Assembly (NCBI GenBank): GCA_022241605.1
Contig: JAKOMQ010000003.1
Span: 100,412 to 164,411, forward strand
Direction: 5' to 3'
DNA from: Aquimonas sp.
GTDB taxonomy: Bacteria; Pseudomonadota; Gammaproteobacteria; Xanthomonadales; Xanthomonadaceae
Length of the DNA stretch: 64,000 nt
The position numbers were made by a program, and so were the translations under genes. The notes beneath the pieces were generated by a model. That model worked only from the letters and a program-made list of their open reading frames with translations. It was not told where the DNA came from and ran no database searches. Positions 32,825-41,298 of this stretch are shown here, in pieces (position 1 is the first letter of the stretch; each line of letters begins with the position of its first letter).

Positions 32825-35599
32825 GTGTTGAAGGCACTGAGCTATTGGGGAAAAGCCAATCCGCGTCACCACGGGGCTGCGCGTTGGCACCTGCTGCCCT
32901 TTCATGCGCTGGACGTCGCAGCCGTCGCACGCGTCTATCTGTACGGCCGTCCAAAGCTGCTTGCGCATTTCGCAGTGAGGCTTGGCCTGCACGCCGACGC
33001 CACCTTGGACTGGTTGTGCTTCTGGATCGCGCTGCACGATCTCGGCAAGTTCGCCACGACCTTCCAGGCGCTTTGTCCGGAGGCTCTGGCGCAGCTCCAG
33101 CAGCGCGAGTCGCAGCTGCGCTATGGAGAGCGTCACGACACCCTCGGCGACTTCCTTTGGAAGGACCGGCTGTACACGACCCACGACGCGCTCGCTCTCG
33201 GTGCGCAAAAGGCGGCGTTCAAGAGTGCGCTGAACCCGTGGGTGGCGGCTGTCACGGGCCATCACGGCCAGCCGCCAAGAGCCGTGCGGATGCGTCTATG
33301 TCAAAACTTCAAGGATGAGGATGTCGCCGCCGCGGCTGAATTCCTACACGCCACACGTGCGCTGCTGCTGCCGGACGCACGCCGAGACGAGGTGCTCGCT
33401 GTTGGGCCAGAGCGCTTGAGAACCGCGGGAACCGATCTCTCATGGTGGCTGGCCGGCCTGACCGTGCTGGCCGACTGGCTGGGCTCGAACACCGACTATT
33501 TTCCCTATCGCGATCAGCCCTGCGAACTGCAGGCCTACTGGCAGCAGGCGCAGACCGCTGCCGCGCATGCACTTGCTGCCACCGAGCTGATGCCCTGTCC
33601 CGCTGCAGAGGCGCAGACCGTGGCCGAGCTGTTTGGCTGGCGCCACGCCTCGCATACGCCTACGCCGCTGCAGCACTGGGCCGAGCATGTCGAACTCGCC
33701 GATGGCCCGCAGCTCTTTCTGCTGGAAGACGTAACGGGAGCGGGCAAGACCGAGGCCGCGCTGATGCTTGCCCATCGCGTGATGGCGGCGGGCCATGCCG
33801 ATGGACTCTTCATGGGCCTGCCCACCATGGCGACCACGAATGCGATGTTCGCGCGCCTTCAGGCTGTAGTTCCGCGTCTGTACAAACCGGCTGATTCCCG
33901 ACCGAGCTATGTGCTGGCTCACGGGCAGCGCAATCAGGTCGAGGGCTTTCGCAGCAGCGTGGTGCCGGTGGGCGCGGTCGAGCCCGAGGGCCTGGGCGAG
34001 GCCGACACCGCCAGCGCACGCTGTGCCGCCTGGCTCGCCGACAGCAACAAGAAGGCCCTGCTCGCCCATGTGGGAGTCGGCACCCTCGACCAAGCTCTGC
34101 TGGCCGTGCTGCATGCGCGCCACCAGTCGCTGCGCCTGCTTGGATTGTTCCGCAAAGTGCTGATTGTCGACGAAGTGCATGCTTGCGATGCCTACATGCA
34201 GCGCTTGCTGGAAGCCGTGCTTGAATTCCATGCCGCGGCTGGCGGCAGCGTGGTGCTGCTGTCCGCAACCTTGCCGGCGCGTATGAAGAACAAGCTCGCG
34301 CAGGCCTATGCGCGCGGCCGTGGCGTTACCGCGCCCCAGCTGCAGAGCAGTCGCTACCCGCTGGCCGCCCAGGTCAGTGACCGCGGTGCTCGGGAAAGTG
34401 CGCTGGAAACTCGCCCCTCGGTGCAGCGCCGCGTGCAGGTCAGCTATATCGATTCGCGTGAATCCGTAGAAGCGGAGATCCGCAGCGCGTTGTCCGCCGG
34501 CCGCTGCGTCTGCTGGATCCGCAACACCGTCGGCGATGCCATCAAGGCCTGGCGCAGTTTTTCAGAGGCGCTGCCGAGTGATCACATCACCCTGTTCCAT
34601 GCGCGCTTCACCCTGGCTGATCGTTTGCGCATCGAGGCCGACGTGTTGGCCTGCTTCGGCCCCGAAAGCACCTCTGCCCAGCGCGGCGGCCGTCTGGTGA
34701 TCTCGACCCAGGTGATCGAGCAGAGCCTGGATGTCGACTTTGATCTGCTGGTGTCGGATCTCGCGCCGATCGATCGACTCATCCAGCGCGCCGGCCGCCT
34801 GCAGCGCCATCGCCGTGATGTGCAGGGCGATCTGACCGAGCGCGAGGACCAGCGCGGTGGCGCGCGCTTGCTCGTGTATGGGCCAGCGTGGACGCCACAA
34901 CCCGAGCCACAGTGGTACAGCCGTTTCTCGCGCGGTTCGGCCTTCGTCTACTCGCATCCCGGCCAGGTCTGGCTCAGCGCACGCCTGCTGCAGCGGGGGT
35001 TCTTCGACATGCCCGAAGACGCGCGAACGATGATCGAAGGCGTATTCGGCGATGAGGCCCAGGCCGACATTCCGCAGGGTCTGGAGGCGCTCAGTGAGCG
35101 TCAGGAGGGCGTGGACTGGGCGGCCACCAACCATGCGCACAGTCGAATCCTGAAGCGCGCACTTGGCTATCAACGCGGCGACTTCGGAGACTGGTGGTCG
35201 GATGAGGTGGGCACCGCGGTCGACGCGGTGGACGAGTGGGCGGCCGGCGCGGAAACGCGGTTGGGTGAGCCCAGTTGTGTGCTGCGCTTGGCTGTCTGGA
35301 AGGGCGATGCGCTGGCGCCACTGCAGGCTGAGGCCAATCACCCGTGGGAGGCCAGCAGTCTGCGCGTACCAGCGGCGATGCTGGGTGAGCCGCGAGTGAA
35401 TCGTAGTGCCGAGGCCGCCCTTGAGCGACTGAAAGAGGCGCTGCCCGACAAAGGCAAATGGTCCAAGATCGCCATCCTCTCGCCGATGGAAGGAGGATGG
35501 TCCTTCTGCAGCGAAGTGCGTGACGGTCGTTCTCGACGCTTCGAATACCGGTCGGATCTCGGGCTTGCTGTCTCAGCTGCTGAGACTGCCACCCACTAG
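32825..35599 (+). CDS. cas3: Cas3 helicase-nuclease, type I-E
   Basis: The product is 924 residues from a GTG at 32825, chosen because AGGGGGG lies just upstream and the HD domain starts directly after. HD nuclease residues are visible: H27 in F-H-A-L-D, H71-D72 in L-H-D-L-G-K-F, and G-H-H-G further on. The SF2 helicase has T-G-A-G-K-T (Walker A), D-E-V-H (DExH), L-S-A-T-L-P and Q-R-A-G-R-L-Q-R-H (motif VI). Cas3 is recruited by Cascade to bound DNA, nicks it and degrades it 3'-5'. All catalytic motifs look intact, so interference should work. It is first in the cas operon, 30 bases before cse1. Confidence 0.95.
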   Translation: MLKALSYWGKANPRHHGAARWHLLPFHALDVAAVARVYLYGRPKLLAHFAVRLGLHADATLDWLCFWIALHDLGKFATTFQALCPEALAQLQQRESQLRYGERHDTLGDFLWKDRLYTTHDALALGAQKAAFKSALNPWVAAVTGHHGQPPRAVRMRLCQNFKDEDVAAAAEFLHATRALLLPDARRDEVLAVGPERLRTAGTDLSWWLAGLTVLADWLGSNTDYFPYRDQPCELQAYWQQAQTAAAHALAATELMPCPAAEAQTVAELFGWRHASHTPTPLQHWAEHVELADGPQLFLLEDVTGAGKTEAALMLAHRVMAAGHADGLFMGLPTMATTNAMFARLQAVVPRLYKPADSRPSYVLAHGQRNQVEGFRSSVVPVGAVEPEGLGEADTASARCAAWLADSNKKALLAHVGVGTLDQALLAVLHARHQSLRLLGLFRKVLIVDEVHACDAYMQRLLEAVLEFHAAAGGSVVLLSATLPARMKNKLAQAYARGRGVTAPQLQSSRYPLAAQVSDRGARESALETRPSVQRRVQVSYIDSRESVEAEIRSALSAGRCVCWIRNTVGDAIKAWRSFSEALPSDHITLFHARFTLADRLRIEADVLACFGPESTSAQRGGRLVISTQVIEQSLDVDFDLLVSDLAPIDRLIQRAGRLQRHRRDVQGDLTEREDQRGGARLLVYGPAWTPQPEPQWYSRFSRGSAFVYSHPGQVWLSARLLQRGFFDMPEDARTMIEGVFGDEAQADIPQGLEALSERQEGVDWAATNHAHSRILKRALGYQRGDFGDWWSDEVGTAVDAVDEWAAGAETRLGEPSCVLRLAVWKGDALAPLQAEANHPWEASSLRVPAAMLGEPRVNRSAEAALERLKEALPDKGKWSKIAILSPMEGGWSFCSEVRDGRSRRFEYRSDLGLAVSAAETATH

Positions 35600-35629
35600 A
35601 CAGTAACGCTCAGGCTTGGAGTGCGTTTG

Positions 35630-37291
35630 ATGAACCTGATCACTGATGCTTGGATCCCCGTCCGCGATGCCCGCGGTCAGACCCAGTTGATCGCGCCACA
35701 CGAGCTGACGCGCGACATCGACTCCAACCCCCTGCTGCAGCTCGATGCCGTGCGCCCCGATTTCAACGGCGCCTTGGCGCAATTCCTGATTGGCCTGGTG
35801 CAGACGGCCTGGGTGCTGAGCGGCAAGTCTTGGGATCGTGATCAGATGCTGGCCCTGCCGCCGGCGCCGGACGAACTTGCGGATGCTTTTGCGCCACTGG
35901 TCCACGCCTTCGAGCTGGACGGTGAGGGCCCACGCTTCATGCAGGACCTAACGCTCCGCGCAGCCGACAAGCCCGCCGAGAACGGCGTGGCCGCCCTGCT
36001 GATCGAATCGCCGGGCGAGCAGGCCAGCGAGCGCAATACCGACCACTTCATCAAGCGCGATCAGGCCGAATGCATGTGCTCGCACTGTGCGGCTATGGCG
36101 CTGTTCACGCTGATGACCAATGCGCCCGCGGGTGGCGCTGGCCACCGCACATCGCTGCGCGGCGGCGGGCCTTTGACCACCGTGCTGCTCTACGAGCCTG
36201 ACTACGACTACGACCCCGATGCACCGCCGCCCGCACTCTGGCGCGACATCGCCTCGAACGTGCGCGATTCGCAGGCCTTGCTGGCCGGAAGTGATGCGGG
36301 CAAGGCCGAGCCTTGGCACGTCTTCCCGTGGCTGGCGCCGATCGAGCGTGTGCAGCCCGGCGAAGAAACCCAGCCGCTCGATGTGCATCCGCTGCAGATG
36401 TACTGGGCAACGCCACGGCGCATCCGCCTGCAGTTCGAAGCCGCCACCAGGGCCTGCGATCTGTGTGGTGCGACGGACCGCCCGCTGGTGCGTCACTACC
36501 TCACCAAGAACTACGGCTTGAACTACAAAGGCCCGTGGCGGCACCCGCTGTCGCCCTACTACATCAGCAAGCCGGGCGAGCCGCCGCTGCCGATGCATCC
36601 TCAGCCCGGCGGTCTCGGCTACAAGCACTGGCTGGGCTGGGTGCTGGGTCTTGAGCAAAAGGGTCGACGAATCCTTCCGGCAGCGGTGGTGCGCGATCTG
36701 CTGTTGGAGCGATCGTCCGCGCCGTTTCGTCTGTGGGCCTTCGGCTACGACATGGACAACATGAAAGCGCGTTGCTGGTACGAGTCGCGCTTCCCCTTAT
36801 TCGAGTTTCCTCCCGGCGAGAAGGGTTTGGAACTCGTGAGCCTGCTGGTGGAATGCCTGTTGAACACAGCTGAGTTCTGCGCCAACTACCTGCGCTGGGC
36901 TGTGCGCGACGCCTGGCTTGGCGACGCCGATGCGCGTGGTGACCTAAGTTTCGTCGAAGCCAGCTTCTGGAGTGGCACCGAGCCCGACTTCTTCGTGCTC
37001 GTGCGTGATGCCTGCGCGCATGTCAGACAGCAGCCGGACTTTGAATCCACCGTCGCCCTGCGCGAGGCCTGGTTGAAGCGCCTGCAGCGAGAAGCCCTCA
37101 GCCTGTTCGATCTGCATGTGGCCTCGGGCCCGCTGGAAGCCGCACACCCCGAGCGCATCGCCGCAGCCCACAAGACGCTGCGTGGGCAGCTGTGGGGCGA
37201 CAAGCTGCGCGCCGCGGCCGAGCTGCCATCCGAAAAGCCAGCGGCCAAAGGCCGCGCCGGCAAGGCGAACAAGCAAGGAGTGACGGCATGA
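35630..37291 (+). CDS. casA: Cse1/Cas8e, Cascade large subunit
   Basis: The product is 553 residues from the ATG at 35630 (TTGGAG eight bases upstream). The N terminus M-N-L-I-T-D-A-W-I-P-V is typical of Cse1. Two CxxC pairs, C150/C153 and C276/C279, match the zinc-binding cysteines known in the family. G-G-A-G-H-R-T-S-L-R-G-G-G-P lies in the region that contacts DNA. Cse1 reads the PAM and starts target unwinding. The C-terminal tail is lysine/alanine-rich. Its stop overlaps the cse2 start (ATGA). Confidence 0.93.
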   Translation: MNLITDAWIPVRDARGQTQLIAPHELTRDIDSNPLLQLDAVRPDFNGALAQFLIGLVQTAWVLSGKSWDRDQMLALPPAPDELADAFAPLVHAFELDGEGPRFMQDLTLRAADKPAENGVAALLIESPGEQASERNTDHFIKRDQAECMCSHCAAMALFTLMTNAPAGGAGHRTSLRGGGPLTTVLLYEPDYDYDPDAPPPALWRDIASNVRDSQALLAGSDAGKAEPWHVFPWLAPIERVQPGEETQPLDVHPLQMYWATPRRIRLQFEAATRACDLCGATDRPLVRHYLTKNYGLNYKGPWRHPLSPYYISKPGEPPLPMHPQPGGLGYKHWLGWVLGLEQKGRRILPAAVVRDLLLERSSAPFRLWAFGYDMDNMKARCWYESRFPLFEFPPGEKGLELVSLLVECLLNTAEFCANYLRWAVRDAWLGDADARGDLSFVEASFWSGTEPDFFVLVRDACAHVRQQPDFESTVALREAWLKRLQREALSLFDLHVASGPLEAAHPERIAAAHKTLRGQLWGDKLRAAAELPSEKPAAKGRAGKANKQGVTA

Positions 37292-37803
37292 AAGATCTGT
37301 TCAAACCGGGAAGCGAGTCGCGCGAGGTTCTGCGGCGTTGGTGGAACGCATTGGAAGACGATCGCGGTACGCGCGCCGCACTCCGCCGCTGCGCTACCAC
37401 GCTGCAGGTGATGCAGGTCGCTGGCTTCCACCACCTGCACGCGCGCCTGCTGCCGCTGGGTCTCTCCACCAGGAAGCCCGAAGACGCAGAGCAAGACGCC
37501 GCACAGCTGGCCGTCGTGGTGGCCTTGCTCGCACACCTCAGAAACGCCGGCGACAGAAAGCCCGCACTCGCCTTCTCCACCGGTGAATCCCCAGGCGACC
37601 CGCCGCCCGTTTCGCCCCTGCGCTTCCGCCAGGTACTGGAGGCGCGCGCACCCGATGAGCTTCTGCTGCGCCTGCGTCGCGTGCTGCCACTGGCGCGAGG
37701 GCTCGATGCGATCGAGCTCGCCGCCGATGCCTTCCACTGGAGCGACCGCATCCGCAAGCAGTGGGTGTTCGCCTACCAGTGGCCGACCAAACAAAGCGCC
37801 TGA
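37288..37803 (+). CDS. casB: Cse2/Cas11e, Cascade small subunit
   Basis: The product is 171 residues from the ATG at 37288, with AAGGAG seven bases upstream and a four-base overlap with cse1. It is alpha-helical and starts with a W-W-N-A-L-E-D-D-R-G-T-R-A-A-L-R-R segment typical of Cse2 proteins. The C terminus I-R-K-Q-W-V-F-A-Y is also conserved. Two copies form the belly of Cascade and stabilise the R-loop. Confidence 0.9.
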   Translation: MKDLFKPGSESREVLRRWWNALEDDRGTRAALRRCATTLQVMQVAGFHHLHARLLPLGLSTRKPEDAEQDAAQLAVVVALLAHLRNAGDRKPALAFSTGESPGDPPPVSPLRFRQVLEARAPDELLLRLRRVLPLARGLDAIELAADAFHWSDRIRKQWVFAYQWPTKQSA

Positions 37804-37835
37804 AACTTTCCGATCCATTGACGAGGAGTTCGACC

Positions 37836-38954
37836 ATGGGCCGTTTCATCCAGCTGCATGCCTTGACCAGCTATCCGCCATCCAACTTGAATCGCGACGA
37901 CCTCGGCCGCCCCAAGAGCGCCATCGTCGGCGGCAGCCAGCGACTGCGCGTGTCTTCGCAGGCGCTCAAGCGTGCGTGGCGTACGTCCAGCGCCTTCAAG
38001 ACCGCGCTCGACGGCAACCTCGGCCTGCGCACCAAAGAGATGGGCGTCCGTGTGCATGAGGGACTGACTAACGCGGGTGTCAAGGACAAGGACGCCCGCG
38101 AATGGGCGCGCGCGATCGCGGCCTGCTTCGGCAAGCTCAAAGCGGAGAAGAAGGCCGCCAAAGGCGAGGACACCGAAAGCGCCAAGAACAAGGACGACCT
38201 GCACATCGAGCAGCTTGCCCATTTCGGTCCGGAAGAAATCGCCGCCATCGATGCGCTCACCGCCACCCTGTGTGCCGAGAAGCGCGCGCCCGCGACCGAA
38301 GAGCTCGACCTGCTGCGCAAGCCGCATGCAGCGGTCGACATCGCCCTGTTCGGGCGCATGCTTGCCTCCAGCCCGGCCTTCAATATCGATGCGGCAGCGC
38401 AGGTCGCGCACGCCATCACCGTGCACAGCGCCGCAGTGGAAGACGACTACTTCACCGCCGTCGACGACCTCAACCGCGGTGACGAGGATCGTGGCGCCGC
38501 ACACATCGGCGAAACCGGCTTCGGCGCCGGCATCTACTACCTCTACGTCTGCATCGATCTCGACCTGCTGGACCGCAATCTCGGCGGCGACAGCGCGCTG
38601 CGCAATCGCGCGCTGGCGGCGCTGGTGCGGGCAATCACCCAAGTTTCGCCCTCGGGCAAGCAGAACAGCTTCGCCTCGCGGGCGCATGCCTCGTGCATCC
38701 TCGCCGAGCGCGGCGATCAGCAGCCGCGCTCACTGCATCTGGCCTATCTGCGGCCCGAGCCCAAGCGCAAGCCGGATGAAGACATGGCCTCGGCCGCGAT
38801 TCGCGCGCTGTGCGACAAGCGCCTGAGCCTTGAGCAGATGTACGGCGCGTCCTGCGAGGGCTGGCGTGCGGCGGTGGAAGGGGAGTACCAGGCACTGCTG
38901 GGCGACAAGGCGGGTTCGCTCGATCAGTTGATCCAATTCCTGCAGGCGGACTGA
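37836..38954 (+). CDS. casC: Cas7e, Cascade backbone subunit
   Basis: The product is 372 residues from the ATG at 37836, preceded by GAGGAG. The opening F-I-Q-L-H-A-L-T-S-Y-P-P-S-N-L-N-R-D-D and the R-V-S-S-Q-A-L-K-R-A-W-R motif are family hallmarks. Six copies form the crRNA-binding filament in Cascade. A charged Lys/Glu/Ala-rich insert lies around residues 105-125. The gap to cse2 is 32 bases and to cas5e only 6. Confidence 0.94.
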   Translation: MGRFIQLHALTSYPPSNLNRDDLGRPKSAIVGGSQRLRVSSQALKRAWRTSSAFKTALDGNLGLRTKEMGVRVHEGLTNAGVKDKDAREWARAIAACFGKLKAEKKAAKGEDTESAKNKDDLHIEQLAHFGPEEIAAIDALTATLCAEKRAPATEELDLLRKPHAAVDIALFGRMLASSPAFNIDAAAQVAHAITVHSAAVEDDYFTAVDDLNRGDEDRGAAHIGETGFGAGIYYLYVCIDLDLLDRNLGGDSALRNRALAALVRAITQVSPSGKQNSFASRAHASCILAERGDQQPRSLHLAYLRPEPKRKPDEDMASAAIRALCDKRLSLEQMYGASCEGWRAAVEGEYQALLGDKAGSLDQLIQFLQAD

Positions 38955-38960
38955 GCCGCC

Positions 38961-39719
38961 ATGCAGTGTCTGATGTTTCGACCGTATGCGCCGCTGGCGA
39001 GCTGGGGCGATATCGCGGTAGGCGAGGACCGGCCCAGCCACGAGTACCCCGGCCGCTCGGCCGTGCTCGGGCTTGTGGCAGCGGCCTTGGGCATTCGGCG
39101 CGACGAGCAAGCGCGTCTGGATGCGCTGTCGGCCAGCTTGGGGCTGGCCGTGGGCGTGTATTCCACCGGCCGGCTGCTGCGCGACTACCACACCAGTCAG
39201 GTGCCTTCGGCCAAGGACATGAAGAAGCGCCCCCACCGCACCCGCGCCGACGAACTGGCCCTGCCGCGGTCCGAACTCAACACCATCCTGTCGCGGCGCG
39301 ACTACCGCCAGGACGCGCTGTGCACGGTGCTGCTCTGGCGGCGTGTGGCCGACACAGAGTTCTCGCTGGCGGCGATTCGCGACGCCCTGCTGAAGCCGCA
39401 GTTCGTGCTGTATCTGGGGCGCAAGAGCTGCCCATTGGCGGTGCCGCTGCAGCCTCAGTTGGTCGAGGCCGACAGCCTGATCGCCGCGTTCACGGCAGCG
39501 GAGTTCCCACCCATCGAAGGCCTGCGCGATGCAGACCAACTGCAGCGCATCGCCTTCGACAGCGACGCTGCACTGCCCTTGGGCGACGTCGAGGCCACCC
39601 GCTTCTCGGTAACCCGACGGGATGAACCCCGCTCGCGTGCGCGCTGGCAGTTCAGTGACCGAACGGAACAGGTCGCGCTGTTCGGCGCTGCGACCGAGCA
39701 TGTGGAGGCGCAGGCATGA
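38961..39719 (+). CDS. casD: Cas5e, Cascade 5'-handle-binding subunit
   Basis: The product is 252 residues. The opening L-M-F-R-P-Y-A-P-L-A-S-W-G and the P-S-H-E-Y-P-G-R-S-A-V-L-G-L-V-A-A-A-L-G block are typical Cas5 RAMP features, including the glycine-rich turn. It caps the 5' handle of the crRNA and contacts Cse1. The start is six bases after the cas7e stop and the end overlaps cas6e (ATGA). Confidence 0.92.
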   Translation: MQCLMFRPYAPLASWGDIAVGEDRPSHEYPGRSAVLGLVAAALGIRRDEQARLDALSASLGLAVGVYSTGRLLRDYHTSQVPSAKDMKKRPHRTRADELALPRSELNTILSRRDYRQDALCTVLLWRRVADTEFSLAAIRDALLKPQFVLYLGRKSCPLAVPLQPQLVEADSLIAAFTAAEFPPIEGLRDADQLQRIAFDSDAALPLGDVEATRFSVTRRDEPRSRARWQFSDRTEQVALFGAATEHVEAQA

Positions 39720-40453
39720 GCTATTTCAGCCGAATCCAGTTGGACACGGCGCACCCGCAGGCGCGTGAGGCCCTGCTACAGGCGGGCACGGGGCAGGCCT
39801 ACCGCGAGCACCAGTGGCTGTGGCGGTTCTTCGCGGCTGAAGCCGGCACAGCGCGCGACTTTCTATTTCGTCGTGTCGAGCCGCAAGGCCAGCAGCCGGC
39901 CGTGGTCTACGCCGTCTCATCGCGCGCGCCGCAGTCGCCGCACCCTGCCTGGCGCGTCGACACCCGCGAGTACGCGCCGCAGCTTGCAGCGGGCCAGCGC
40001 CTGCGCTTCGAGCTGCGCGTGAACCCCGTGCGCAGCATCCGTAGCGACACGGGTGGGCGATCCACCCGGCACGACGTGGTGATGCACGCCAAGAAGCAGT
40101 TGATGGCCGAGCACGGCGCCGATCGATGGTCGCAGCTTCAAACCGAACAGACACCCGCCACCTACGGCCTGGTACACACGGCCGTGGCTGACTGGTTGCT
40201 GGGCACAGACGAAAAGGAAGGCGTGGCTGCGCGTCACGGCTTCGCAGTGCTCGACGACAGCCTGCAGGTGGATGCCTACCTACAGCATCGCTTCCCACGG
40301 CGGGAGGCGGCGCCCATCAGCCTGAGCACGGTAGACCTGAGCGGCGTGCTGCAAGTGCAGGACGCAGAGCGGTTCCGCACGGCACTGCTAGGCGGCGTGG
40401 GCCACGGCAAAGCGTTCGGCTGCGGCTTGCTGCTGGTCCGGCGGGCGGAATAG
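39716..40453 (+). CDS. casE: Cas6e, CRISPR RNA processing endoribonuclease
   Basis: The product is 245 residues. The N-terminal M-S-Y-F-S-R-I-Q-L-D and Y-R-E-H-Q-W-L-W-R-F-F are family hallmarks; His32 in that segment corresponds to the catalytic histidine. The C-terminal glycine-rich loop is G-V-G-H-G-K-A-F-G-C-G-L-L. It cuts the repeat hairpin, here a TCCCCGC/GCGGGGA stem, at its 3' base. Unlike the usual arrangement, the next gene is not cas1: a toxin-antitoxin pair intervenes. Confidence 0.93.
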   Translation: MSYFSRIQLDTAHPQAREALLQAGTGQAYREHQWLWRFFAAEAGTARDFLFRRVEPQGQQPAVVYAVSSRAPQSPHPAWRVDTREYAPQLAAGQRLRFELRVNPVRSIRSDTGGRSTRHDVVMHAKKQLMAEHGADRWSQLQTEQTPATYGLVHTAVADWLLGTDEKEGVAARHGFAVLDDSLQVDAYLQHRFPRREAAPISLSTVDLSGVLQVQDAERFRTALLGGVGHGKAFGCGLLLVRRAE

Positions 40454-40455
40454 AG

Positions 40456-40473
40456 TGCCCACACCTGTGGGCA
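40456..40473. promoter_or_regulatory. Perfect inverted repeat before the antitoxin gene: probable operator
   Basis: TGCCCACACCTGTGGGCA has perfect 8-base arms (TGCCCACA/TGTGGGCA) round a 2-base centre. It sits between the cas6e stop (40453) and the antitoxin ATG (40491). Type II antitoxins of the Phd/YefM class bind such palindromes to repress their own operon, so this is the natural operator candidate. It could alternatively be an RNA hairpin affecting readthrough into cas1-cas2. Confidence 0.6.
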
Positions 40474-40490
40474 TATCGAGAGGCCGCGCC

Positions 40491-40817
40491 ATGCATACCT
40501 TCACCATCCGCGACCTGCGCGATCGCACCGCCGACATCGTGCGCGAGGCCGAAGCCGGGCATCTGTCGGTGGTCACCAAGCATGGCCAGCCGGTGTTCGT
40601 CGCCGTGCCCTTTGATGAAGCCCTGCTGCGCGAGGGCGTACTGGTGGCCCTGGCGCTGCATCTCTACCGTGAAGAGCAGCTCTCGCTGAGTCGCGCAGCA
40701 AAGCTTGCTCAACTGGGCCTGCATGAGTTCATGGAGCGGCTGGCCAAGGCCGGCATCGCGATCGCCCGCCCCGAACCCGACGAGCTTGAGCAGGAACTGA
40801 GGGCGATCAATGCCTGA
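40491..40817 (+). CDS. Antitoxin: Phd/YefM-like N terminus fused to UPF0175
   Basis: The product is 108 residues from the ATG at 40491, with GAGAGG seven bases upstream. Residues 1-40 (R-D-L-R-D-R-T-A-D-I-V-R-E-A-E-A-G and V-T-K-H-G-Q-P-V-F-V-A-V-P) match the DNA-binding Phd/YefM antitoxin fold. The second half (L-A-L-H-L-Y-R-E-E-Q-L-S-L-S-R-A-A-K-L-A) is a UPF0175 helical region, which in other genomes pairs with DUF3368 PIN toxins. It overlaps the toxin start by eight bases. It probably represses its own promoter through the palindrome at 40456-40473 and neutralises the toxin. It lies inside the cas operon, which is unusual. Confidence 0.88.
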   Translation: MHTFTIRDLRDRTADIVREAEAGHLSVVTKHGQPVFVAVPFDEALLREGVLVALALHLYREEQLSLSRAAKLAQLGLHEFMERLAKAGIAIARPEPDELEQELRAINA

Positions 40818-41298
40818 AACGCTGGTCGCCGATGCCGGGCCCTTGATCGCGCTGGCGCGTATCGAGGGTTTGGCGTGGCTGCCGGCGCTGTTCAAGCGCG
40901 TACTGGTGACGGAATCGGTGCTCAGCGAATGCCTGGCCGAGCCGGAACGTGAGGAGCACACCGCAATTCGGCAGGCCCTTGCCGAAGCTTGGCTGCAGCG
41001 GGTGGCGCATCAGCCTGTGCCTCGCTTCCACGAGGGCTTGGGAGTGGGTGAATCCGAGACGCTGCAGTGCGCGATCGATCGCGGTTGCCGTGTGCTGGTG
41101 GATGACCGCCTTGCCCGTCGCGTCGCCCAGCAATTGGGCTTGCCGGTCGTCGGCACTCTTGGCGCGTTGATCGCCGCCAAGCGTTGCGGCCTGCTCGAAC
41201 ACATACAGCCGAGTCTGGAGAGACTTCACGCCTCCGGCTACTTCCTTTCCGACGCAGTGCGTGCTGAAGCCCTACGTCTGGCTGGAGAGAACCCATGA
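40810..41298 (+). CDS. Toxin: DUF3368-type PIN-domain ribonuclease
   Basis: The product is 162 residues. The PIN active-site pattern is present: D8 in V-A-D-A-G-P-L-I-A-L, E40 in S-V-L-S-E-C-L, E81/E83 in G-E-S-E-T-L, and D98-D99 in V-L-V-D-D-R-L-A-R-R. G-T-L-G-A-L-I-A-A-K-R-x-G-L follows, a hallmark of DUF3368. Family members are Mg2+-dependent RNases acting as type II toxins. Its stop overlaps the cas1 start (ATGA at 41295-41298), so toxin and Cas1 synthesis are probably coupled. All acidic residues are present, suggesting an active toxin. Its RNA target is unknown. Confidence 0.88.
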   Translation: MPETLVADAGPLIALARIEGLAWLPALFKRVLVTESVLSECLAEPEREEHTAIRQALAEAWLQRVAHQPVPRFHEGLGVGESETLQCAIDRGCRVLVDDRLARRVAQQLGLPVVGTLGALIAAKRCGLLEHIQPSLERLHASGYFLSDAVRAEALRLAGENP

